From positions 1 through 64,000 of the forward strand of contig CAYQQJ010000003.1 of NCBI GenBank assembly GCA_964419935.1: a stretch of DNA of 64,000 nucleotides, in the 5' to 3' direction. Positions 8,266-16,923 of this stretch are shown one piece after another. Origin of the DNA: CAYQQJ01 sp964419935 (GTDB taxonomy: Bacteria; Pseudomonadota; Gammaproteobacteria; Pseudomonadales; Cellvibrionaceae). The translations under genes were made by a program, and so were the position numbers. Numbering within the stretch: the stretch's first letter is position 1; each line of letters opens with the position of its first letter. Below the pieces are notes generated by a model. That model did no database searches, was not told the DNA's origin, and worked only from the letters and a program-made list of their open reading frames with translations.

Positions 8266-9341
8266 GGAGCGTCCTCCGCCACTACCAATTCCATCCCCCT
8301 GGCAACCTGTTCCGCCGTCACCGGTGGAACCTCACCTACCACGGTAACTGTTGCGGCGAGCCGGTCGAATTGGCGGTCGATCATAAGCGCCACTGTTGCG
8401 CCTCGCTGAGCCAAACCGGGTTTGGGATGAGGGTTGGATTCTGCGGGAGTCATGAATACGGAAAAGGACGCCAGCCCATCGGTGTAGGTCAGCTGATGTC
8501 CATCGGTCGCGGCATAGCTACGTCCTGTCAAAATGAAACCGTCAGGCAGCCAGCCGGCTTGCCATTGGGTAGTGGGGAACGCATTATTGGAAAAAGGTTC
8601 TGATTTCGAGGCAGTTTCCGGGTTTGAAATGGCCTCTTCGGAATTCGAGCCAGCGGTGGCGCTTGTCACATCTTGGGATACAGCGTCATCTCCGCAACCA
8701 CTCGCCGTGCCCTGGTGCAACGCCAGCCGGTAGCCACCATCTGTCGGCTCGGCCGAGGCGGTGATCTCCGAGACGCTCATATCCAGTTCAACAAACTGAA
8801 TGCGCTCCAGGACTTTGCCCTGTTCGTTGATCACCAGAGTTTTCATCGGGAAACCACTGGCCTGGTCAATCGCAAAGGTCAGCCCATAACGGTATTGGTC
8901 CCGGGGAATCAACTGGACAACCCTCGCAGCACGGCCCGCGACCCGTTCTTCGCCACCGAGATCAAGGGTGTAGTACTCGTGGAGTTGCAGGTCCTTACCC
9001 TCAGTCATGGACAGCCCACCGCGCAACAACTGTGCAGCAGCAGTAACGCAATTAATGTTGCGCCCTTCCCGGAAAACTTCACGGGATGGCCCACTCAGGT
9101 GCTGCAAACGTTCGTGCTCCACGCCGTTGCGCACCAGGTGGACAATTTCAAGGGTATCGAGCGTGCCGCCGTGTTCATAGGTAAACAGGCCGCGGTAGCT
9201 TTCTTCTTGCAGGGTATGAGAGAGTTTTCGAAGCAGCTGCTCGACGGATTTGACTCCGTCGACAGCCATGGTTGGTGCTGCCAAGCCAAGCTGGAGCCCC
9301 ACTCCCAGTGCAGCCGCCAGCCAGAATTTGCCCTGATGCAA
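8262..9341 (-). CDS. rseB: Sigma-E factor regulatory protein RseB (MucB)
   Basis: RseB binds the periplasmic part of anti-sigma factor RseA and protects it from DegS cleavage until lipid or LPS signals release it. The MucB/RseB lipid-sensing N-terminal domain and the C-terminal domain that contacts RseA are recognisable around GLFTYEHGG and GFILTGRSYA. I start it at TTG 9341 rather than at the in-frame codon at 9383. An AGGAG lies seven bases upstream of the TTG, the signal peptide (FWLAAALGVGLQLGLA) then begins near the N-terminus, and the 38-bp overlap with rseA disappears. This gives 359 residues. A Ser/Glu/Asn-rich linker sits between the domains. Confidence 0.9.
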   Translation of the reverse strand: MHQGKFWLAAALGVGLQLGLAAPTMAVDGVKSVEQLLRKLSHTLQEESYRGLFTYEHGGTLDTLEIVHLVRNGVEHERLQHLSGPSREVFREGRNINCVTAAAQLLRGGLSMTEGKDLQLHEYYTLDLGGEERVAGRAARVVQLIPRDQYRYGLTFAIDQASGFPMKTLVINEQGKVLERIQFVELDMSVSEITASAEPTDGGYRLALHQGTASGCGDDAVSQDVTSATAGSNSEEAISNPETASKSEPFSNNAFPTTQWQAGWLPDGFILTGRSYAATDGHQLTYTDGLASFSVFMTPAESNPHPKPGLAQRGATVALMIDRQFDRLAATVTVVGEVPPVTAEQVARGMELVVAEDAP

Positions 9342-9345
9342 AGTC

Positions 9346-10128
9346 TTACTCCTGTGTTGCTTCCATCCTGGAGATACGAGCAAAGGGTATTAGCCCCATG
9401 CTCCCATTGGAGGAAGCTCGTTCAGCGTGTTTGAGGAGCAAGCGATCAAAATGGTTCTGCAGTGCCTGTTTTTCCTGCAACTGTGCTTCATACTGGGCTT
9501 GAGAATAGGCCTGCGCAGGAAATCCGTATGGCTGCACGCTCTGATGTTGACCAGCGGTACCCGTACTGACTGTTCTTGCGGCAAATGCAGGCAACTGAAA
9601 GCCGGTTGGTACGCCGTCAGCAATGTCAACGGGTTGAACCAGTTCCGGCTCACCCACGTCCGCCATTTGCGCTGGAGTCTGTTCGCCCTGAGGCCCAAAT
9701 TGCTGCACACCCAATATGAACGCGAATGTGACAGACGCCGCGATGGCGACTTTGCCCAGGGTATCCCGCCATTGCTTCAAACGACTCCCCGTCTGCAACG
9801 CGGGCTCCTCAGCAATGGCGGCACTAATGCGTTGGCTCAGATCAATCTGTGGATTCACCTGATCGCCCTGCAAAACGGAATGTACAACCTGATAGCGTTT
9901 CCAACGAACATTGATATCCGGATCCGACTCGGCGCTTTTCAGAATTCGACGCACCTCCATTTCGGAGGCTTCGTTATCGACCAAAGCCGACAGCGATTCC
10001 CGGATACTTGTCATGCTTGCAGAGCTATGCGCAGACTCTGCGGCCTTCTGGTCAGCTGTTGTTGCCGCCTTGAGCTTTTGCACCTGGTCAGTTGAAGTTT
10101 GTGTCATAACCTGCAAATCCACCATCAT
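9346..10128 (-). CDS. rseA: Anti-sigma-E factor RseA (MucA)
   Basis: RseA is the inner-membrane protein that sequesters sigma-E. The conserved N-terminal RseA domain (SLSALVDNEASEMEVRRIL) is clear, followed by one membrane segment (VAIAASVTFAFILGVQ) and a periplasmic Gln/Pro-rich tail. The start is uncertain. ATG 10128 follows a GGGAG by ten bases, but family members usually begin near the codon at 10014, so the preceding 38 residues may be a lineage extension or untranslated. The gap to rpoE is over 300 bp, unusually long for this pair. rseB starts four bases past the stop. Confidence 0.88.
   Translation of the reverse strand: MMVDLQVMTQTSTDQVQKLKAATTADQKAAESAHSSASMTSIRESLSALVDNEASEMEVRRILKSAESDPDINVRWKRYQVVHSVLQGDQVNPQIDLSQRISAAIAEEPALQTGSRLKQWRDTLGKVAIAASVTFAFILGVQQFGPQGEQTPAQMADVGEPELVQPVDIADGVPTGFQLPAFAARTVSTGTAGQHQSVQPYGFPAQAYSQAQYEAQLQEKQALQNHFDRLLLKHAERASSNGSMGLIPFARISRMEATQE
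9349..9353 (-). promoter_or_regulatory. Ribosome binding site for rseB TTG start
   Basis: The AGGAG on the minus strand is separated by seven bases from TTG at 9341. The rseA TAA (9346-9348) lies inside that spacer, so ribosomes finishing rseA could re-initiate on rseB. Confidence 0.6.
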
Positions 10129-10137
10129 GTTGTCCAC

Positions 10138-10466
10138 ACTCCCGTAACGAGGAGTGCGCGTTACTAATTTATAAGGGCGGTAAATATAAAACCTACACAG
10201 CTCCTACAAATTATGCCTGGCGTCACCCGTGTTGCGAACCGGCCTCTGAGATCTGGCTGAAGTCAGCTGAACTCCAAGAGTAGCCTGCCCGTCAACACTT
10301 CCATCAACATTGCATGTGAGTTGTGACGTTACTGATCTGACAGACCGTTTTGTAAAATGTTTCATAATTTTACACAAATTTTCCTTATTTCAACCTGAGG
10401 ACGCCCTTTTTTACAATTTCCCCCCAGGCGCTGACCACCGCAATCTCATAATTTCCCCGGCTTGCG
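10138..10466. other. Long rpoE-rseA intergenic region
   Basis: No gene is recognised. On the minus strand a small hairpin (CACTCC and GGAGTG, 10139-10158) overlaps the purine-rich stretch that would be the ribosome site of the longest rseA start. The rest is AT-rich next to rpoE, with no obvious promoter. Confidence 0.4.
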
Positions 10467-11048
10467 TCACAGCATAGGCTCAATTTGCTTATCAATGGAC
10501 TCCCGAGCTCGGAAAATACGCGAGCGCACAGTGCCCACCGGGCAATCCATGACTTCAGCAATTTCTTCGTAGCTGAGACCATCCATTTCACGCAAGGTTA
10601 CCGCTGTGCGCAGGTCTTCCGGCAAGGCCCTGATGGCCGCGTGGACTACTGCCTCCAGCTGATCTTTCATCAACTGATTTTCCGGCGTGTCAATATCTCG
10701 CAGGCTGTCGGCACCGGAGTAGAACTCCGCTTCGTCCATATCAACATCACGGGACGGCGGTCGTCGTCCACGCGCCACCAGATGGTTCTTGGCAGTGTTG
10801 ATCGCGATGCGATAAATCCAGGTATAAAAGGCACTGTCGCCACGGAAGTTCGCAAGCGCACGATAAGCCTTGATAAAGGTTTCCTGCACCACATCGTGTA
10901 CCTCGCCATTGTCTTTCACATAACGCCCGACAATGGCGAGAATCTTGTGCTGGTATTTGATGACAAGCAGGTCAAAAGCACGCTTGTCACCCTGTTGTAC
11001 ACGTTTGACCAGTTGTTGGTCAGAATCCTGAGCGGATTGCGCCGCCAT
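10467..11048 (-). CDS. rpoE: RNA polymerase sigma factor RpoE (AlgU)
   Basis: This ECF sigma factor controls the envelope stress regulon. The 193-residue product has region 2 at about 25-95 (HDVVQETFIKAYRAL, RGDSAFYTWIYRIAINTAKNHL) and region 4 at about 130-185 (LPEDLRTAVTLREMDGLSYEEIAEVMDCPVGTV...). This matches the RpoE/AlgU subgroup rather than FecI- or SigK-like factors. ATG 11048 is preceded by GGAGTAGAGG. It heads the rpoE-rseABC-mucD cluster. A candidate sigma-E-type promoter lies about 400 bp upstream (11451-11477), which would allow autoregulation. Confidence 0.95.
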   Translation of the reverse strand: MAAQSAQDSDQQLVKRVQQGDKRAFDLLVIKYQHKILAIVGRYVKDNGEVHDVVQETFIKAYRALANFRGDSAFYTWIYRIAINTAKNHLVARGRRPPSRDVDMDEAEFYSGADSLRDIDTPENQLMKDQLEAVVHAAIRALPEDLRTAVTLREMDGLSYEEIAEVMDCPVGTVRSRIFRARESIDKQIEPML

Positions 11049-11450
11049 CCTCTACTCCCCAAAATAAGTTTTGAAGCAGTGTCCTCGCCCGAGGAAACAT
11101 CCTGCATGGCTACGCGCTACAGCGCCTGTACCCGTTTAACATCAGCCGCCAAGTGACAACCGGACCCGCGGCTGCCATCAGTATTTCTCGGGTACTGTCC
11201 GATACTGGCTTGAATCTGCCGGGTACACCACGGTCGCGTTTAATGTCGCCCATTCTATTACAAAAAGACGTTAATATCGTTATCTAGCCCTGGTGTCTGG
11301 CGGTAGAAGTTGTGCCAGGCGAACCATTCACACTTTCGGCCATTTGAACACGCCTTTGAGGCGCACAGTGGCTTTACGCAATGAAATGAGCGTTCAAAGG
11401 GCCGAAGTGGGGAGGTCGCAGTGGGTTGCGAGTTTCTACCGCGCAGACTC

Positions 11451-11477
11451 CTTGACATACCAGTGCAGGCAAAGTTC
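11451..11477 (-). promoter_or_regulatory. Candidate sigma-E promoter of rpoE operon
   Basis: On the minus strand GAACTT (11477-11472) is followed after 16 bases by TCAAG (11455-11451). The sigma-E/AlgU consensus is GAACTT-N16/17-TCNNA, so only the last -10 base differs. It implies a leader of about 400 nt before rpoE. Confidence 0.45.
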
Positions 11478-11531
11478 AATTTCTTGCATGCAAAGGCCTC
11501 TGGACGACCCACGCGAGCCGGGATGGAATTC

Positions 11532-11541
11532 TTGCTATACT
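11532..11541 (+). promoter_or_regulatory. Extended -10 promoter element for nadB
   Basis: TTGC-TATACT gives an extended -10 (TGC before TATACT at 11536-11541), 65 bases before the nadB start. No good -35 is seen, as is common for extended -10 promoters. Confidence 0.4.
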
Positions 11542-11605
11542 GGCGCGCCAGCCACGCTCAGCCTGCCGGCCCATAACCTCCAGCATCGATACTGCGTGTG
11601 CGTCG

Positions 11606-13267
11606 ATGCACAGTCCAACTTCAGGTATAACGCCCGTGACGACGACCTCAACTTCCCGACAGCATTTTGATGTTCTGATAATAGGCAGCGGTGCCGCGGG
11701 CCTGACCCTGGCGCTCAATCTCGCCGAAGAGGCCAAGGTGGCGATTCTCAGCAAAGGCAATCTTGATGAAGGCTCCACATCCAATGCCCAGGGCGGGATA
11801 GCCGCGGTTCTGGACGACCAGGATAGCATTGAGTCCCACGTGGCAGACACACTGGCCGCCGGCGGCGGGCTGTGTCATCGGGATACCGTCGAGTTCACGG
11901 TGAGCAACAGCAAGGCGGCGATTGAGTGGCTGGTGAATTTGGGGGTCAATTTCACCCGCAATACCGATGCCGGCGATTTCCATTTGACCCGCGAGGGCGG
12001 GCACAGTCATCGTCGCATCATTCACAGCGCGGATGCCACCGGCAAGGCCGTCCACACCACGCTGCTCGCCCAGGCCGAGTCCCATCCGAATATTGTCTTT
12101 TTCGAGCAGCACATCGCGGTCGACCTTATCCGCCAGCCCGAACCGGGCCACAAGCAGCTGCGTTGCGTGGGCGCTTACGTCTACAACCGTGTTGCAGACC
12201 GAGTCGAATGTTTCACTGCAAAATCCGTCGTCCTGGCCACCGGTGGTGCGAGCAAGGTTTATCTGTACAGTAGCAATCCTGACAGCGTCAGCGGTGATGG
12301 CATTGCCATGGCGTGGCGCGCCGGCTGCCGGATAGCCAACATGGAGTTCAACCAGTTCCACCCCACCTGCCTCTACCACCCGAGCGCCAAGAGCTTTTTG
12401 ATTACTGAAGCCTTGCGCGGTGAAGGCGCGCTCCTGAAGCTCCCCAGTGGCGAACGTTTTATGGACAAGTTCCACGAACTCGCCGAGCTGGCGCCACGGG
12501 ATGTTGTGGCACGAGCCATAGACCATGAGATGAAACGCCTCGGCAGTGACTTTGTTTACCTGGACATCAGCCACAAATCCGCCGAGTTTATCTCCGAACA
12601 TTTTCCAACGGTGCAAAAGCGCTGCCTTGAATTCGGCATTGATATCACCAAGGAACCCATTCCAGTGGTGCCGGCAGCGCACTACACCTGTGGCGGCATT
12701 GTGGTAAACAAACAGGGGCAAACCGACCTGAATCATTTATATGCGATAGGTGAAACCTCCTTCACCGGGCTCCATGGTGCCAACCGCATGGCGAGCAACT
12801 CTTTACTTGAGTGCATTGTTTACGCGCGCTCCGCAGCACAGACAATTGCTGCCAATCTCAACGGTATTGCAGCTCCCAAGGAGCCGCCACCATGGGATGA
12901 ATCCCGTGTAACCAATTCCGATGAAGATGTCGTGATCTCCCACAACTGGGATGAGCTGCGGCGTTTTATGTGGGACTATGTGGGTATTGTGAGAACCGTG
13001 AAGCGTCTGGAACGGGCGATGCACAGGGTGAATTTGCTGCAAAAGGAAATTCACGAATACTACGCCAATTATAAGGTTGGCAACGACCTGATCGAGCTGC
13101 GCAATCTGGCCATGGTGGCGGAGCTTATCATTCGTTCCGCGCGCCAGCGCCGGGAAAGCCGCGGGCTGCACTACTCGCTGGATTACCCAACGACATCAGC
13201 GGTCGCCCAGGACACGATTCTGGTACCGAACAACTTCGCCGCACAGAACACCATCGTCAGTTGCTGA
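11606..13267 (+). CDS. nadB: L-aspartate oxidase
   Basis: NadB oxidises L-aspartate to iminoaspartate, the first step of de novo NAD synthesis, using FAD. The 553 residues fit the family. The FAD dinucleotide motif IIGSGAAGL is at 25-33. STSNAQGGIAAV, the EFNQFHPTCLYH segment and EALRGEGA are all present, as in NadB and the related succinate dehydrogenase flavoproteins. The C-terminal helical domain contains RRESRGLHYSLDYP, typical of NadB and against SdhA. A GTG at 11636 is an alternative start. The rpoE cluster is divergent, as in Pseudomonas and E. coli. Confidence 0.95.
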   Translation: MHSPTSGITPVTTTSTSRQHFDVLIIGSGAAGLTLALNLAEEAKVAILSKGNLDEGSTSNAQGGIAAVLDDQDSIESHVADTLAAGGGLCHRDTVEFTVSNSKAAIEWLVNLGVNFTRNTDAGDFHLTREGGHSHRRIIHSADATGKAVHTTLLAQAESHPNIVFFEQHIAVDLIRQPEPGHKQLRCVGAYVYNRVADRVECFTAKSVVLATGGASKVYLYSSNPDSVSGDGIAMAWRAGCRIANMEFNQFHPTCLYHPSAKSFLITEALRGEGALLKLPSGERFMDKFHELAELAPRDVVARAIDHEMKRLGSDFVYLDISHKSAEFISEHFPTVQKRCLEFGIDITKEPIPVVPAAHYTCGGIVVNKQGQTDLNHLYAIGETSFTGLHGANRMASNSLLECIVYARSAAQTIAANLNGIAAPKEPPPWDESRVTNSDEDVVISHNWDELRRFMWDYVGIVRTVKRLERAMHRVNLLQKEIHEYYANYKVGNDLIELRNLAMVAELIIRSARQRRESRGLHYSLDYPTTSAVAQDTILVPNNFAAQNTIVSC

Positions 13268-13733
13268 ATGCGCTTGCGCTTGCGCGGCAGCGCAGCAGTA
13301 CGCGCAAGCGCCGCAAGGCGTCATGAGTACTGGAGTCTGTGAACAGTGGCAAGCGGCGTCGCCGTCCGGCGATCTCCAGGCTCAAAATAATCAGCCAAGG
13401 AGTCACGAAGTGGCTACTCATTAGTTGCACCGGGTAGCGTCCCCGATCCCCGCAGGAGTCAGTCTTTGAATCAGAAAGCGAATCAACAAGCAAAAAGAAA
13501 TCGCCATTGTTGTGCTGCAATTGCTGCACAGACTTGAGCCACACAATATCCCGCCAGGCGTACAGCCCATGAACTGCCACAAGGCACCATCCCAATAGGC
13601 GCCATGGCCACTGAATATCAACCAGCAACAGGCTCAACGCCGCGATTAAGTGTGCTGCAACCAGCCAGAGCCGCAACCGGAGCGAGGTAAAAAGAGGAAT
13701 ATCAAGCGTCAGACTTGAGGCCGGTGTGCTCAC
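13257..13733 (-). CDS. YgfX/CptA-like membrane protein
   Basis: This 158-residue protein has two close N-terminal membrane segments (about 22-40 and 43-60) and a C-terminal motif DALRRLRVLLR. That layout matches the YgfX/CptA family, which is encoded with SdhE (YgfY). YgfX was described as a toxin acting on cytoskeletal proteins, with SdhE as its partner; that role is disputed. The GTG start at 13733 overlaps the sdhE end by 32 bp. Its last 11 bases overlap the convergent nadB 3' end. The family call is by layout and context. Confidence 0.75.
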   Translation of the reverse strand: MSTPASSLTLDIPLFTSLRLRLWLVAAHLIAALSLLLVDIQWPWRLLGWCLVAVHGLYAWRDIVWLKSVQQLQHNNGDFFLLVDSLSDSKTDSCGDRGRYPVQLMSSHFVTPWLIILSLEIAGRRRRLPLFTDSSTHDALRRLRVLLRCRASASAFSN

Positions 13734-13953
13734 GAATCACCTGTACAATTTCCAGCAAGTCTGGATCCTCCGGGTCCTGCCTGCGCATAAACCAGACGAA
13801 CAGATCCTGATCCTCCTCCTCCAGGAGTCGACAAAAGCGGTCCTGATTCGCCTCACTCAGGTTGCTGTAATGATTTTCCAAAAACGGCTGCAGTACCAGA
13901 TCCAACTCCAGCATTCCCCGTCTGCTCGCCCAGACCAAGCGATTGTATTCCAT
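13702..13953 (-). CDS. sdhE: FAD assembly factor SdhE
   Basis: SdhE promotes covalent attachment of FAD to the succinate dehydrogenase flavoprotein SdhA. The small 83-residue all-helical protein carries the defining RGMLELD motif (R12-D18), containing the RGxxE residues needed for flavinylation. The start is ATG at 13953. It forms a pair with the ygfX-like gene on the same strand and is divergent from ygfZ, exactly the sdhE-ygfX/ygfZ neighbourhood of many gammaproteobacteria. Confidence 0.93.
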   Translation of the reverse strand: MEYNRLVWASRRGMLELDLVLQPFLENHYSNLSEANQDRFCRLLEEEDQDLFVWFMRRQDPEDPDLLEIVQVIREHTGLKSDA

Positions 13954-14104
13954 CGAAACCTCAACAATTTATAATACGGCATCAGTATAATCGATGCACT
14001 GCCAAGGGTCTGCAGCCAAGTTGACACGATCACATCACTGCCGACTTCAGCAAGCGACGTTCAGGTTCACGCTGAGCGCACTGACCAAGCCAATAGGTGC
14101 CACC

Positions 14105-15142
14105 ATGTCCGATCTTACCGCCGATACATCCCCTCTGACCGCCTGGCAAGCCTTCCTCAGCGAACAAGGCGCCCAGTGGCATAACGGCGAGCTGCGCCGC
14201 TTTGACAGCGATAAACCACCGAGTCAGCCCTGGTTGATTCCCCTGGAGCATCAGCGCCTGCTTGTGATATCCGGCGTAGATGCGGAGAAATTCCTGCAGG
14301 GCCAGCTCACCTGTGACGTCCGCCGATTGGCCGAGCACAAGCTGTTGATGGGCGCCCACTGTGACCACAAAGGCCGTATGCACAGCAGCTTTACCAGTGC
14401 CAGCTATGGCACGGGTATCGGCTTGCGCCTGCACGCGTCCATCGCCGCGAGTGCCCAGGCGGCTCTGGCCAAATACAGCGTATTTTCCAAGGTCGACCTC
14501 GCGGTAGAAGATGATGTGCGAATGTTCGCCCTGATCGGTGCCGGTGCGGAAGAAGCCGCCGAGTTCCTTCCAGTGGACCCGCCGTTGGACCATGGATGCT
14601 TTGCCACGGGCGACGGGGTGACGTTACTGCGCCACAGCCACACGCATATCGAAATCTGGATCCGCGCAGACCAGGCTCAAGCCTTATGGCAGGCTCTGGC
14701 GCCCAGCTGCACACCAGCGGCACCGGAGCAATGGGATCTGGCTCATATCGAATTGGGTATCGGTCAGGTGCGCGAGGAAACCCGCGGTGAATTCATTCCG
14801 CAAATGCTCAACTTCCAGACGACCAACGGCATCAGCTTTGACAAAGGCTGCTATACCGGCCAGGAAGTTGTGGCACGCATGCATTACCTCGGCAAGCTCA
14901 AAAAGCACATGTATCGGGCAACTGTGGAATCCTCTGACGTGCCCATCCCCGGTGCCGCTCTCTATGAGGCAGGCAGCGAAATTGTGGTTGGCCAGGTGGT
15001 TATGGCGGCGGCCAGTGATGCGGGTGCGGTCGCACTGCTCGCTGTTTGTACAGAGCAAACCGTCGCGGAATCCGCTGTTGCGCTGTCTCCCACCGCCAAT
15101 GCGAAACTTCAGTGGCAACCGTTGCCCTATGAGCTGAATTAA
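14105..15142 (+). CDS. ygfZ: Folate-binding protein YgfZ
   Basis: YgfZ is a tetrahydrofolate-dependent protein that supports synthesis and repair of some Fe-S enzymes. It shares the aminomethyltransferase (GcvT) fold. The diagnostic KGCYTGQE motif with its conserved cysteine is present in the SFDKGCYTGQEVVARMHYLG segment. The frame is open from 13994, but the family N-terminus begins at ATG 14105, preceded by an AGGTG, giving 345 residues. It is divergent from sdhE. Confidence 0.9.
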   Translation: MSDLTADTSPLTAWQAFLSEQGAQWHNGELRRFDSDKPPSQPWLIPLEHQRLLVISGVDAEKFLQGQLTCDVRRLAEHKLLMGAHCDHKGRMHSSFTSASYGTGIGLRLHASIAASAQAALAKYSVFSKVDLAVEDDVRMFALIGAGAEEAAEFLPVDPPLDHGCFATGDGVTLLRHSHTHIEIWIRADQAQALWQALAPSCTPAAPEQWDLAHIELGIGQVREETRGEFIPQMLNFQTTNGISFDKGCYTGQEVVARMHYLGKLKKHMYRATVESSDVPIPGAALYEAGSEIVVGQVVMAAASDAGAVALLAVCTEQTVAESAVALSPTANAKLQWQPLPYELN

Positions 15143-15277
15143 CGACTAGACTTAGTCTGTAGCACCTCATTGCGAACCAGGGCTCTGTAACCGAGGGCCA
15201 CTCAATCATGCCATGCTACCCATGTCAGTTGAGCATTTGGCTCGATCAGAAACAACAGAATTGAAGAGATTTACACC

Positions 15278-16114
15278 ATGAGTTTACTTGCGGAGAAAGT
15301 TGCCGATGCTATAAACCGCGCGATTGATAGCGACCGGTTGGTATTGCCCACCATGCCGGAAACCGCATTGAAAGTGCGGGAAGTCGCTGACGACCCCGAC
15401 GCCAACATCAAAGACCTGGGGTTTGTTATCGGTCACGACGCCGCCCTCACCGCTCGAATCATCAAAGTTGCCAACAGCCCCCTCTACCGCGCCAGCAGCA
15501 AAATTGAAGACCTCAATATGGCCCTGATGCGTCTGGGCATGACATTGACCAGTAGTCTCGCCACTGGCCTGGCCATGGAACAGATGTTTCAGGCCACCTC
15601 GGACATTGTCGACCGCCGCTTGCGAGACGTGTGGAAACGCTCGACGGAAGTTGCGGGAATTTGCACAGTTCTCTGTAAACACCGTACCAAGCTGCGGCCT
15701 GATCTGGCGACCCTTGCGGGGTTGGTTCATCAAATCGGCATACTTCCAATATTGTCCTATGCCGAAGAACACCCGGTACTGTTGAAAGACGGAATTTCGC
15801 TGGACAGTGTGATTGAACAGATACACCCAAAGGTTGGCGCCAAAATCTTGAGTAGCTGGGAATTCCCCGCGGAAATTCAGAACGTCCCTTTCGAACACAT
15901 CAACTTTTCACGTAACGCTCCCGCTGCTGATTACGCCGACCTGGTAACAGTAGGCATGCTGCAAAGCTATTTCGGCTCCAATCATCGCTACAGTGAACTG
16001 GACTACCGGGAAGTAACCGCCTTCGAACGCCTGGGTCTGGATCCAGATGTCCAATCCGCTGAAGCCGAAGACCTGAGCGAAGAAATGGAAGCGGCTATTG
16101 CTGCGTTGCAGTGA
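15278..16114 (+). CDS. HDOD domain protein
   Basis: This is a 278-residue HDOD-domain protein (about residues 18-215): LPTMPETALKVREVADDP, then the VIGHDAALTARIIKVANSPLY segment with the HD-like and AN-P residues characteristic of HDOD, then LVHQIGILP. HDOD proteins are HD-superfamily relatives that usually lack phosphodiesterase residues and act as signalling adaptors, for example in motility or cyclic-di-GMP pathways. No other domain is attached. The C-terminus is acidic. It stands alone on the plus strand, and an AAGCTGCAAGC repeat element starts within ten bases of its stop. The specific role is unknown. Confidence 0.88.
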   Translation: MSLLAEKVADAINRAIDSDRLVLPTMPETALKVREVADDPDANIKDLGFVIGHDAALTARIIKVANSPLYRASSKIEDLNMALMRLGMTLTSSLATGLAMEQMFQATSDIVDRRLRDVWKRSTEVAGICTVLCKHRTKLRPDLATLAGLVHQIGILPILSYAEEHPVLLKDGISLDSVIEQIHPKVGAKILSSWEFPAEIQNVPFEHINFSRNAPAADYADLVTVGMLQSYFGSNHRYSELDYREVTAFERLGLDPDVQSAEAEDLSEEMEAAIAALQ

Positions 16115-16121
16115 GAAGACG

Positions 16122-16227
16122 AGAAGCTGCAAGCCTCAAGCTGTAAGCGGCAAGCTAAAAAATTCCAGGTCTCAAGCTCACCCGTTACGTTTTTGCTTGC
16201 GGCTTGCGGCTTGCGGCTTGAAGCTTT
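16122..16227. repeat. AAGCTGCAAGC-type repeat element, copy 1
   Basis: Inverted clusters of the units GCTGCAAGC, GCTGTAAGCGGCAAGCT (left, 16122-16156) and GCTTGCGGCTTGCGGCTTGAAGCTT (right, about 16195-16225) flank a short core. Related elements occur at 26171-26432 and 56459-56667. The right half of this copy is translated as the end of ung. Confidence 0.75.
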
Positions 16228-16915
16228 CCCCCACCCCCCAATCAACCGGCGTTTCACCCTGCGCTTCAAGCCAGGCGTTGGCCTGGGAAAAATGTTTGCA
16301 GCCGAAGAAGCCGCGGTGGGCAGAGAGTGGCGATGGGTGTGGGGCTTTTAGAATTTTGTGTTTACGCTCGTCGATCAGCAGGCTTTTCTTTTGGGCGTAA
16401 CTTCCCCAGAGCAAAAAAACGATCCCGTCGCAATGGCTACTCAACTGCTCGATAATGCGATCGGTAAATCGCTCCCAGCCTCGGCGCTGGTGAGAGCCGG
16501 CATTGTGCTGTTCCACAGTCAAGGTGGCATTCAGCAGCAATACTCCTTGCGCTGCCCAGGATTGCAGGCAGCCATGGTCAGGGATCGGTAGTCCCAAGTC
16601 CTGATGGATTTCCTTGAAAATGTTTTTCAAGGAAGGTGGTGGCGGTACGCCTTGCGCAACGGAAAAACACAGGCCGTGGGCCTGGCCAGGGCCGTGATAA
16701 GGGTCCTGACCGAGAATCACAACCTTGACGTTAGCCAAGGGCGTCGAGTTAAGTGCATTGAACACCAAGGGTTCCGACGGAAACAGGGTTTTGCCCGCTT
16801 CCGTTTCCTCCGCCAAAAAGCGACGAAGCTCCTCCATGTAACCTTCCCCGAACTCGCCTCGCAAAAAGTCTCGCCAGTCCGAGTTCAGCTGCCATTGATT
16901 CCATGCCGCTGACAT
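16178..16915 (-). CDS. ung: Uracil-DNA glycosylase
   Basis: Ung removes uracil from DNA in base excision repair. The catalytic water-activating motif GQDPYHGPGQAHGLCFSV carries D71, and the leucine-loop motif HPSPLSAHRGFFGCKHF lies near the C-terminus. The product has 245 residues, against about 220-230 for most relatives. The last ~16 residues (SFKPQAASRKQKRNG-like) are encoded by the repeat element at 16195-16225, so the original stop has apparently been lost or replaced. The core enzyme looks intact. Confidence 0.95.
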   Translation of the reverse strand: MSAAWNQWQLNSDWRDFLRGEFGEGYMEELRRFLAEETEAGKTLFPSEPLVFNALNSTPLANVKVVILGQDPYHGPGQAHGLCFSVAQGVPPPPSLKNIFKEIHQDLGLPIPDHGCLQSWAAQGVLLLNATLTVEQHNAGSHQRRGWERFTDRIIEQLSSHCDGIVFLLWGSYAQKKSLLIDERKHKILKAPHPSPLSAHRGFFGCKHFSQANAWLEAQGETPVDWGVGESFKPQAASRKQKRNG

Positions 16916-16923
16916 GAGTTGAG

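Larger units (their letters stand above)
11049..11605. other. Divergent rpoE/nadB intergenic region
   Basis: This 557-bp gap between divergent rpoE and nadB has no convincing gene. It contains the candidate sigma-E promoter for rpoE and an extended -10 site for nadB (both listed). A 63-codon minus-strand frame from ATG 11107 overlaps rpoE out of frame, in the position where E. coli has the rseD leader peptide. I cannot show that it is translated. Confidence 0.45.

Noticed and set aside
11648..12736. Long open frame antisense to nadB
   Set aside because: It is a shadow of the strongly conserved nadB frame, has no family resemblance and no upstream ribosome site.
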